18,114 bases of DNA from an uncultured Clostridia bacterium (lineage in GTDB: Bacteria > Bacillota > Clostridia > TANB77 > CAG-508), in contig CAKOVH010000019.1 in assembly GCA_934121885.1 (NCBI GenBank), positions 1 through 18,114 on the forward strand. Direction: 5' to 3'. Positions 1-5,554 of the stretch are shown in pieces. Position 1 is the stretch's first letter. Every line of letters starts with the position of its first letter. The notes below the pieces were generated by a model. It had not been told where the DNA came from, did not search any database, and worked only from the letters and a program-made list of their open reading frames with translations. Made by a program: the position numbers and the translations under genes.

Positions 1-222
1 TTTTAACACCCTCCCGACGTCGGCAAAGTGTTCCTCTTCTGCAATATTACTACCATTACAAGCTTCCTTTGCTTTATTTATTACATTTTTAAAATTTCCC
101 CATTTACTATATTCTAACATTGTCATTAGTTCTCTTGCGTACCAAAATTCCACTCCATTCTCATCTATATGCTTAATACTCTCGAAATCTTTTTCTGTTT
201 TATTTACTAAATCACTTCCCAT
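1..222 (-). CDS. dinD: DinD-like DNA-damage-inducible protein, N-terminal part
   Basis: This is the first 74 codons of a gene that continues beyond the left edge. The start is ATG at 222, with GAAAGGA about 9 nt upstream. The translation shows the DinD N-terminal pattern: an F-E-x-I-K opening, 'NGVEFWYARELM', 'LEYSKWGNF', and 'AEEEHFADVGRVLK' at the edge. E. coli DinD has the same order (FEEIK, WFARDL, LEYSKWRNF, DHF). In E. coli, DinD is LexA-controlled and inhibits RecA strand exchange; homologues in Firmicutes are often on accessory DNA. The gene lies downstream of a perfect 10-bp inverted repeat (289-315) overlapping a possible -35. I see no standard GAAC-N4-GTTC LexA box, so SOS control is not shown. 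Family assignment is fairly secure; function in this organism is inferred. Confidence 0.8.
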   Translation of the reverse strand, partial: MGSDLVNKTEKDFESIKHIDENGVEFWYARELMTMLEYSKWGNFKNVINKAKEACNGSNIAEEEHFADVGRVLK

Positions 223-288
223 GCTAATGATCCTTTCTTTCAATCCTTTAAAATTTATAATATATTTAATTTATCTTTTTTTCTTTTC

Positions 289-315
289 GAACTTGCAACA
301 AATGCTTGCAAGTTC
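289..315. promoter_or_regulatory. 10-bp inverted repeat upstream of dinD, possible operator
   Basis: Perfect arms GAACTTGCAA (289-298) and TTGCAAGTTC (306-315) flank a 7-nt spacer. Read toward dinD, the second TTGCAA could be a -35, with a poor -10 (ATAAAT) 18 nt on. No T-run follows on the minus strand, so it does not look like a terminator for the small ORF ending at 407. It has outer GAAC/GTTC ends like an SOS box, but the spacing is wrong for LexA. Confidence 0.45.
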
Positions 316-406
316 ACTTTTCTAAATTCTTATTGTAACTTTCTTATATTTTATATCATATTTTCAACTATTATTCAATAGTTTTGCGAAATTTTGTTCT
401 TGTTTT

Positions 407-571
407 TTATTCATATTTTTCCTTTATTCTATCGGAAATAATGTCGGTGAATACCTGTTTAAAATCACCTAATTCTTGCATATTTGATTTTTGACTAATA
501 AACACTGCAAATGGTATTTGGCCTTTTGTATTTTTATTGGTATTAACTTCTTTTTTATATTGCTCTTTCAT
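407..571 (-). CDS. Small hypothetical protein, 54 aa
   Basis: This short ORF encodes 54 residues, beginning MKEQYKKEVN and ending DRIKEKYE. The chosen start is ATG at 571, because AAGGGAG lies about 9 nt upstream; an in-frame ATG at 580 would touch the ribosome binding site. The N-terminal 17 residues are polar and Asn/Lys-rich. They are followed by 'IPFAVFISQKS' and a likely C-terminal helix (MQELGDFKQVF...RIKEKYE). I do not recognise a family. It sits between the alpha-CTD operon and dinD, all on the same strand, with a weak promoter of its own. It could be a real small protein or the retained end of a longer deleted gene; the good ribosome binding site favours the first. Confidence 0.5.
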   Translation of the reverse strand: MKEQYKKEVNTNKNTKGQIPFAVFISQKSNMQELGDFKQVFTDIISDRIKEKYE

Positions 572-598
572 AGTAGTCATCTCCCTTTATGTATCTAT

Positions 599-627
599 AT
601 TATATAAGTTCTTGTCCTTATTCATAA
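599..627 (-). promoter_or_regulatory. Weak candidate promoter for the 54-aa ORF
   Basis: On the minus strand, TATAAT (599-604) is a perfect -10, 17 nt after TTATGA (622-627), which is a poor -35. It lies just upstream of the ribosome binding site of the ORF starting at 571. In such AT-rich DNA a chance -10 is common. Confidence 0.3.
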
Positions 628-668
628 ATATACAATCAGCAAATTCAATATTCTTATGCAATTAGACA

Positions 669-701
669 CAAAAAATAGAAAGCCTCACTATTTGCTTTCT
701 A
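669..701 (-). terminator. Rho-independent terminator after the alpha-CTD operon
   Basis: Arms TAGAAAGC (676-683) and GCTTTCTA (694-701) form a perfect 8-bp stem with a 10-nt loop. Read on the minus strand, the stem is followed by a T-run (complement of 671-675). It lies about 30 nt past the stop of the 100-aa gene, so it would end transcription of the two-gene operon. Confidence 0.7.
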
Positions 702-729
702 CTTTTCTAACATATTTTTAAGATATATA

Positions 730-1032
730 TTAACTTTTAATCTTCTTGTTATTTTGCTCTATAATATCATCATAATACTTTTCTAGCTTTTCTAGCCTAT
801 CTATTGATAACATATTTAATCCTTCTTCATTTCCTTCAATTTCCTTTAGAAAATCATTCTTTTTAATTAATGTATCAACCTTTATTTCATTAGCAAAGCT
901 ATCTTGATTCTTTTTGTTTTCTTTAACATTTCTTTCTCGTATAGAATTGTGTCGTTCTTCATTTTTTGTAAAAATTTTTTTAACTTTAGATATAAAATTT
1001 TCTTTATATTCTATCTTTCCATTATTACTCAT
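730..1032 (-). CDS. Hypothetical helical protein, second gene of the alpha-CTD operon
   Basis: The product has 100 residues, is very rich in Lys, Glu and Asn, and shows no signal peptide, membrane segment or cysteine. The N-terminus (about 10-50) is basic and probably disordered; the C-terminal 40 residues (about 58-100) look like helix or coiled coil, including 'LNMLSIDRLEKLEKYYDD'. ATG at 1032 directly follows the TAG (1033-1035) of the upstream gene. Its ribosome binding site AAGGAG lies inside the 3' end of that gene, so the two are very probably translationally coupled. Its C-terminal motif resembles that of the upstream partner. I do not recognise a named family. The arrangement suggests the two proteins act together, which is inference. 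Confidence 0.7.
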   Translation of the reverse strand: MSNNGKIEYKENFISKVKKIFTKNEERHNSIRERNVKENKKNQDSFANEIKVDTLIKKNDFLKEIEGNEEGLNMLSIDRLEKLEKYYDDIIEQNNKKIKS

Positions 1033-2001
1033 CTATAGCTCCTTATTTTCACTTTTTAATTTGCTTATTCGTTTTTGTTGTTCAGCTATAATCCTTTGTT
1101 GTTCAAGAATTCTTTCTACCAATCTTTTCTTTATATCTTGATCATTTTCGTATATTGTTTTATCGTTTTCATCTACTGTTTTTTGTAATTCTTCTGCTGA
1201 CATGCTTTCTAATTCTTTTCTATTATTTGTACTTGTTTCTTCTTGTTTTGGTTTATGTCCTTCTTGAACTTCTTGTTGCTGTTCTATATCATTATCTACT
1301 GATTCTGTTTCATCTTCAATACCTGCTGACTCTTCTGCAGTTTTGCTAACATTACCTTTATCAATTTTAGATTCGCCTTTAAATGATATTCCATGCTCTT
1401 TCATCTTATCTATAATTTCGTTGGCAATTTTCTCCCCTATACCTCTTATTGTATACAAATCTTCTTCTGTTATATTTGATAGTTCACTTAATAATCCTAT
1501 TCTTTGTCTATTCAAGATATTAAATGCTTTTGCAGATAATCCTATATTTCCAATATATAGCATATCATTTTCATATTTAAATGATATTTCGTATTTTTTC
1601 ATCATCTCTATTATTTCATTGACGGTTTTCTCTCCTAGATCACTTATTTCTAACAAATCTGCCTTTGTTATATTAGATAATTCATAAATTGATTTTATAC
1701 CATGACTCTCCAAGCTATTAACTGCTCTTGTTGACAATCCAAGCTCTTCGAAGTATAATGTATCCCTTTTAAATGATATACCATATTCGTTCATCTTATC
1801 TATTATTTCATTAGTAGCTTTCTCTCCTAATCCTCTTATTCTATGAAAATCTTTTTCTGTTATATTTGATAAATCATTTAGCAATTTTATTCCGCCTCTA
1901 TCCAAGCTATTAACTGCTCTTTTGGATAGTCCTATATTCTGGATAGACAATTCATCATTTTTATTCTCTTCTTTTACTTTCTTTTCATCGTTTTCTAGCA
2001 T
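1033..2001 (-). CDS. Triple RNA-polymerase alpha-CTD-like (helix-hairpin-helix) repeat protein with C-terminal coiled coil
   Basis: The start is taken as ATG at 2001 because AAAGGAG sits 6-7 nt upstream; an in-frame ATG at 2025 would place that site inside the gene. The 322-residue product has three modules of about 58-60 residues (about 19-78, 84-141, 150-209). Each has the form [IF]xx[IL]GLSxxAxNxL...LSNIT..D...I..[LI]GEK..NEI, the pattern of the RNA polymerase alpha-subunit C-terminal domain. Positions matching E. coli R265, N268, G296, K298 and E302 are R28/N31/G59/K61/E65 in module 1, R92/N95/G123/K125/E129 in module 2, and K158/N161/G189/K191/E195 in module 3. An acidic Gln-rich linker (about 220-260) and a coiled coil (about 261-322) follow. 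Alpha-CTD binds AT-rich minor groove and activators; DNA binding here is inferred. It has a good promoter and leads a two-gene operon. Confidence 0.8.
   Translation of the reverse strand: MLENDEKKVKEENKNDELSIQNIGLSKRAVNSLDRGGIKLLNDLSNITEKDFHRIRGLGEKATNEIIDKMNEYGISFKRDTLYFEELGLSTRAVNSLESHGIKSIYELSNITKADLLEISDLGEKTVNEIIEMMKKYEISFKYENDMLYIGNIGLSAKAFNILNRQRIGLLSELSNITEEDLYTIRGIGEKIANEIIDKMKEHGISFKGESKIDKGNVSKTAEESAGIEDETESVDNDIEQQQEVQEGHKPKQEETSTNNRKELESMSAEELQKTVDENDKTIYENDQDIKKRLVERILEQQRIIAEQQKRISKLKSENKEL
1375..1947 (-). repeat. Three tandem alpha-CTD-like coding modules
   Basis: Module 1 is coded by about 1768-1947, module 2 by 1579-1752 and module 3 by 1375-1554. They are separated by short linkers ending in similar 'LY' residues. 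The protein repeats are clearly homologous, with shared GLS, SNIT, GEK and NEI blocks. Modules 1 and 3 resemble each other in the second half (IRGxGEK, NEIIDKM, GISFK). This indicates internal duplication. Confidence 0.85.
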
Positions 2002-2034
2002 TTCATACTCCTTTACATAAAACACATTTTGTTA

Positions 2035-2063
2035 ATTATACCATAATTCGGTTTATTTTGCAA
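2035..2063 (-). promoter_or_regulatory. Extended -10 promoter of the alpha-CTD operon
   Basis: On the minus strand: -35 TTGCAA (2058-2063), 17-nt spacer, -10 TATAAT (2035-2040) preceded by TGG (extended -10). It lies about 35 nt upstream of the start at 2001, leaving a short leader with AAAGGAG. The gene-free stretch 2002-2307 holds this promoter and the terminator at 2156-2201; I see nothing else in it. Confidence 0.75.
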
Positions 2064-2155
2064 ATATTACATCTATTTTTGATATCATATCTCCGTTTTA
2101 TTATGTATCAATATTATTTAACAGCTATTATACTTCATTATTGATATTATTTATA

Positions 2156-2201
2156 AAAAGTTCTAAAATCTCAAGATTATTCTCAAAATTTTAGAACTTT
2201 T
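2156..2201 (-). terminator. 14-bp stem terminator after the DUF4258-zinc finger gene
   Basis: Perfect 14-nt arms (2156-2169 and 2188-2201, core AGTTCTAAAAT/ATTTTAGAACT) surround an 18-nt loop. The stem ends in A-runs and T-runs on both sides, so it could work in both directions. By position it serves the minus-strand gene ending at 2308. The stem is AT-rich with only two G-C pairs. Confidence 0.6.
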
Positions 2202-2307
2202 ATTAGACTAATAAATTCTTTACTAATTGTTATCTTAAACTTTCACAACCCCTAATAAGTTTATTTTAGGTTACCTCAAACCAGTAACAGATATAACAAT
2301 TTAAATA

Positions 2308-2685
2308 TTAAGCAACTTTTTCTTTATAATTTACAATAGTAACTTCTGTCGCTAATTGTTTTAATTGATTTACAATTTTTTCAATATTCTCTGCTGTTTC
2401 ATCATCAAAGTATTGTTCTCCACATTGAGTACATACTCTTGCTGGAACACCTTTAATAATAATAATTGTTTCTTCTAAATCCACTACATAATTTACTTTC
2501 TTTTCCTCTAAATTTCCTTTGCACACAAAACAATTCATTATTTTTCCATTATTTACTGCTATTTTTACATCAGATATTAATATATCTCTTTGACTTAATC
2601 GATTTAAACAATGTTTTGTCCAATCTATTTTTCTTTTTGCTATATATTCTTTTATAGTTTCAATATTTAATAATTCTTCGTTCAA
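2308..2685 (-). CDS. DUF4258 fragment fused to YgiT/MqsA-type zinc finger (toxin-antitoxin remnant)
   Basis: The 125-residue product joins two parts usually coded by separate adjacent genes. Residues about 8-49 match the first half of a DUF4258 domain (KIDWTKHCLNRL, QRDI, DVKIAVNNGKI). From Met50 it becomes a complete YgiT-type zinc finger with CxxC at C52/C55 and C85/C88, then a C-terminal helix ending NYKEKVA. The second half of DUF4258 is missing and Met50 looks like the old start of the zinc-finger gene, so an in-frame deletion probably fused the pair. The toxin part is likely inactive and the antitoxin part may still work. The start chosen is TTG at 2685, with GGAGGAG 6 nt upstream. An in-frame TTG at 2748 lacks a ribosome binding site and would lie upstream of the promoter. 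No HTH is visible. DUF4258 as toxin is known for related pairs; here it is inferred. Confidence 0.7.
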   Translation of the reverse strand: MNEELLNIETIKEYIAKRKIDWTKHCLNRLSQRDILISDVKIAVNNGKIMNCFVCKGNLEEKKVNYVVDLEETIIIIKGVPARVCTQCGEQYFDDETAENIEKIVNQLKQLATEVTIVNYKEKVA

Positions 2686-2704
2686 CTTTTTCTCCTCCTC
2701 ACTT

Positions 2705-2734
2705 ATTTTAGCATAAATTAGCTGATTTATGCAA
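2705..2734 (-). promoter_or_regulatory. Promoter with a 22-bp palindromic operator in its spacer
   Basis: On the minus strand: -35 TTGCAT (2729-2734), 18-nt spacer, -10 TAAAAT (2705-2710) preceded by TGC (extended -10). Bases 2711-2732 are a near-perfect palindrome, 20 of 22 positions symmetric, with arms GCATAAAT and ATTTATGC around an AGCT centre. It fills the spacer and overlaps the -35, where a bound repressor would block RNA polymerase. The promoter is immediately upstream of GGAGGAG and the TTG start at 2685, which supports that start. Confidence 0.65.
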
Positions 2735-2854
2735 TTCTTTTTTATCAAAAATTATCGTAAATTATAAGACGTAGATTATAAGAAATGAGGCTTCACCACG
2801 TACACAATTACTTTGCAATTGGTACAGACCAAGTTAACTTAACCTTGTTATATA

Positions 2855-2895
2855 GTAAAAAAGAAAGAGAGACTCCGAAATTTCAAAGTTCTCTC
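2855..2895 (-). terminator. Possible terminator after the FGE-like gene
   Basis: On the minus strand, GAGAGAAC (complement of 2888-2895) pairs with GTCTCTC (complement of 2867-2873) with one bulge. A T-rich run (complement of about 2857-2866) follows. It is 50-90 nt past the stop at 2946. The imperfect stem and 14-nt loop make this tentative. Confidence 0.4.
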
Positions 2896-2945
2896 CTTCT
2901 ATCTGTGTTTGGAAACAAATTAGGATAGTTTTACAGTGGTCAGTG

Positions 2946-3851
2946 CTACTTAATATAAAGCGTGGCACGAAAACCAGTGTTGTCATAGGTGTTATCAGGA
3001 ATGCTGCAACCGCGATGGGCAACAGGATAAATGTAACCACTAACGAGGTAATTGCCACCACGGATAACAATATATGAACTTTTGTTCTGTTCTTGTGTCC
3101 ATTCATCTACATTACCTGCAAAGTCGTAGATGTTATTAGCACACCATTCTTCTCTGGTTCCTGTTTCAACTACTTTCTTCGGAGAATTCTCTGTATTCCA
3201 ATGGTTACCCCATTCCGTAGAGTCCTCTGCAATTTCAGCAAGAGTTTTAACTTCCGTTTTGATAAACCATTCCAATACCGAATCATATTCTGCACCAAAA
3301 GTCAGATGACTTTTAACTGTTTCATTATCTTCGATAGTGGATGCAATCTTCTTGGCATCATCAGAATCGATGTTTACCCACGGCATAACTCCTTTTACCG
3401 ACTGCGGTTTTCCTGCTGAACTCTTGGAAATGTTATAACGAGAAATATAAAATCCCCCATATTTTTTGACACTTTCAAGTTGTTCAAGCAGTTCATCATT
3501 TAAAGCTTCATTGAATTCATCATCCGAAAATTCATTGTTCATATAATTCCGTCTGCCGAATTTCTCCGAAAAATGTTCTCCATCAAGTGTTCCATTGGAG
3601 TCGAGACTTCCAACAGGAATCCATACAAACTGGTTTCCATCAGAACGTCTTTCAATTACAAATCCATTGTTCCATTCTCCACAAATATGCTTATATCCTT
3701 CTGGAATTGGAGGATTTTCATAGTTTGCAGAGCAGACATTGGCTGTAGCAATGTTCAGAGCTCTGATAATTAACTCTCCACTTGTTCCCTCTGAGACTTC
3801 AAAGGTTATACCCTTTTCTGCCTCAAGCACAAATTTTTCATACCGTTTCAT
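2946..3851 (-). CDS. FGE-sulfatase/SUMF1-like (C-type lectin fold) protein without catalytic cysteines
   Basis: This 301-residue protein has the hallmarks of the FGE-sulfatase (SUMF1/EgtB/PvdO) fold: 'FVWIPVG' (75-81), 'GGFYISRYNIS' (132-142), 'NIYDFAGNVDEWT' (240-252), 'RGGNY' (264-268), and 'TGFRATLYI' at the end. True formylglycine-generating enzymes carry two cysteines shortly after RGGS/NY. Here those positions are Val and Ile (RGGNYLVSGYIYP), so sulfatase activation is unlikely. A binding or structural role, as in lectin-fold proteins of phages and diversity-generating retroelements, is possible. There is no signal peptide. AAGGAGG lies just before ATG 3851. G+C is distinctly higher than around it: bases 2941-3060 hold 54 G/C of 120, against 11 of 60 at 4561-4620 in alr. 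That points to recent transfer. It has its own consensus promoter. Specific function unknown. Confidence 0.75.
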   Translation of the reverse strand: MKRYEKFVLEAEKGITFEVSEGTSGELIIRALNIATANVCSANYENPPIPEGYKHICGEWNNGFVIERRSDGNQFVWIPVGSLDSNGTLDGEHFSEKFGRRNYMNNEFSDDEFNEALNDELLEQLESVKKYGGFYISRYNISKSSAGKPQSVKGVMPWVNIDSDDAKKIASTIEDNETVKSHLTFGAEYDSVLEWFIKTEVKTLAEIAEDSTEWGNHWNTENSPKKVVETGTREEWCANNIYDFAGNVDEWTQEQNKSSYIVIRGGNYLVSGYIYPVAHRGCSIPDNTYDNTGFRATLYIK

Positions 3852-3890
3852 AGTTTATTCCTCCTTAAGTGACATTTCTATAACGGTTTC

Positions 3891-3948
3891 AACATGGCTA
3901 TTGCCATTATGTTAATTGTATCGCATTTAACATAATTTGTCAATGTTA
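3891..3948 (-). promoter_or_regulatory. Consensus promoter with alternating ATGTT/AACAT half-sites
   Basis: On the minus strand: -35 TTGACA (3938-3943), 17-nt spacer, -10 TACAAT (3915-3920). A perfect 10-bp inverted repeat, ATTATGTTAA (3906-3915) and TTAACATAAT (3927-3936), surrounds the -10. Further half-sites of alternating direction are ATGTTA (3943-3948), touching the -35, and AACAT (3891-3895), downstream of the start point. The layout suggests a repressor covering the promoter of the FGE-like gene; no regulator gene is adjacent. Confidence 0.65.
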
Positions 3949-4018
3949 TACTATATTGGGCATTTTAAACTCTATTTTTATATTACTTGCTTTTGCATTT
4001 TAGTTTCAGATGTATCCA

Positions 4019-4375
4019 TTAAATGTCACATCCACCTGGATATGAGAAACGTGCTTCTTTAAATCTTCCTATTAATGCTCCGGCTAGAATAACTGTTGAC
4101 CTCATTTGATGCATCAAGTTTTCTGGTATTTCTTTTTTATTAATATTTTTGGCATTAATCTCAATTTTTTCACTACTCTTTTTTACTTTACACCCTAAAA
4201 ATCTTAAAATCTCTTGTGTTATTTTAGTATCTCGTATTTGAGGAATATTATATAATTTAGTAGTTCCTGCATTTAGTATTGTTGCTGCCATTATAGGAAG
4301 AGAAGCATTTTTTGAACCCGAAACATAAGTTGTTCCTTCAAGCTTTTTTCCGCCTTCTATTATGTACTTAGGCAT
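4019..4375 (-). pseudogene. murA: Truncated UDP-N-acetylglucosamine 1-carboxyvinyltransferase (MurA), N-terminal fragment
   Basis: The 118 residues match the start of MurA, the enolpyruvyl transferase of the first committed step of peptidoglycan synthesis. The conserved SGSKN (Lys22-Asn23) is in place, and the reading frame ends right after the catalytic loop GGCDI (Cys116, equivalent to C115). MurA is normally about 420 residues, so about 70% is missing and the fragment cannot be a working enzyme. ATG 4375 is chosen because AAAGGGG lies 8 nt upstream; an in-frame GTG at 4384 overlaps it. Beyond the stop the sequence 'HLKLK' in the same frame might be a decayed piece of the usual IDLHLKALK segment, so decay by small deletions is an alternative to a clean break. 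It follows alr on the same strand, with a gap of about 80 nt, and marks the edge of the accessory region. An intact murA is expected elsewhere. Confidence 0.8.
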
Positions 4376-4458
4376 TATTTTCACCCCTTTTTGTAAACTT
4401 TTTATGCTATATATTATGTATCAAGGTGAAAAAATGTACTAATCTGCTAGCTTTATGT

Positions 4459-5532
4459 TTATTTATATACTCTTTTTACTCTTTTTCCTACTTCACATAG
4501 TACCTCATATGGAATAGTGTCTAAATAGTTTGAAACTTCTAATATATGCTTATTATCTTTTAATATAAATACTTTATCATGTAATTTTACATCATCATCT
4601 ATTTTTACAAAAAGCATATCCATACATATATTACCAACTATTTCATATTCTTTATTATTAATATATACATTTCTTCCTTTATTTTTTCTAATTACACCAT
4701 CAGCATATCCTATTGGTACAACTGCTATTTTTTCTCCGTCCTCTTTTGCTTCATATGTACCACCATATCCAACAGTCTCTCCTTTTTTTAACTCATGAAT
4801 TTGCTCTACTTCGCTTATTAGCCTTGCCGTTGTTTTTAAATTAAACTCTTGATGCTCTGTAAATCCATACATTACTATTCCTAGTCTACAACCATTAACA
4901 AAATCCTCTTTTTCATAATCCATTAATCCTTCACTTGCAGACATATGAATTATTGGAATATTTTTTGCATCTGCTTTTTCTATTATTTCTTTAAATTTTT
5001 GTGTTTGCATATCATATATCGCTTCATTTTCTGCATTATATAAATGTGTATATATTCCCTCAATTATCATATGCATTTTTTTTGCTTTTTTTATTGCCTC
5101 TTTTACATCTTCTGCTGTATTCATTCCTAAACGGTTCATACCTGTGTTTACTTTTAAATGAACCTTTAGTTCACTACAATCTATATCATTTTCTTCTAAC
5201 TCTTTTATGTATTCCAAACTTGGAATTGTAACTGTAATATCGTTTAGTTTACAAGCATCTATATAATCATAAGGAATAATTCCTAAACATAGTATTGGAA
5301 TATCTTTTATTTTTCTACGAATAACCAATCCTTCATCTAATGTTGCAACAGCTAAATAATTGCATCCTGCTTCTACTATTGCCTTTGCTGGATATCCATC
5401 TCCTTGTCCATAGCAATCTGCCTTTACAACTCCAATATAATATTTATATTCAGGATTTGCTCTTATAATTTTTTTAACATTTTCCTTTAAAGCCTTTAAA
5501 TCTACTTCCATATATGTATTTCTCGATAACAT
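4459..5532 (-). CDS. alr: Alanine racemase
   Basis: This PLP enzyme converts L-alanine to D-alanine for peptidoglycan. The 357-residue product has the PLP-lysine motif VVKADCYGQGDG (Lys37), the substrate-binding 'NTGMNRLGM' (Arg134), 'GCRLGIVMYG' (Arg216, beside the PLP ring nitrogen in the family), and the second catalytic base in TVGYGGTY (Tyr256). 'GYADGV' and 'GNICMDM' of the C-terminal beta domain follow. It is slightly shorter than the usual 370-390 residues but complete at both ends. The motif has Gln where many family members have His (AYGHG). ATG 5532 follows AGAGG by about 7 nt. It starts 22 nt after topB, so it is in the same transcript, and precedes the murA fragment, consistent with a former wall-synthesis gene pair. 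No terminator is visible after its stop. Confidence 0.95.
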   Translation of the reverse strand: MLSRNTYMEVDLKALKENVKKIIRANPEYKYYIGVVKADCYGQGDGYPAKAIVEAGCNYLAVATLDEGLVIRRKIKDIPILCLGIIPYDYIDACKLNDITVTIPSLEYIKELEENDIDCSELKVHLKVNTGMNRLGMNTAEDVKEAIKKAKKMHMIIEGIYTHLYNAENEAIYDMQTQKFKEIIEKADAKNIPIIHMSASEGLMDYEKEDFVNGCRLGIVMYGFTEHQEFNLKTTARLISEVEQIHELKKGETVGYGGTYEAKEDGEKIAVVPIGYADGVIRKNKGRNVYINNKEYEIVGNICMDMLFVKIDDDVKLHDKVFILKDNKHILEVSNYLDTIPYEVLCEVGKRVKRVYK

Positions 5533-5554
5533 TTAACTTCCTCTTTTCATTTTT

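Noticed and set aside
363..415. Sixteen-codon frame overlapping the stop of the 54-aa ORF (ATGA overlap)
   Set aside because: Too short and without recognisable content; the overlap is probably chance.
2946..3250. Diversity-generating retroelement with the FGE-like gene as target
   Set aside because: No reverse transcriptase, accessory gene or template repeat is present; the downstream 2749-2945 stretch shows no similarity to the C-terminal coding region.
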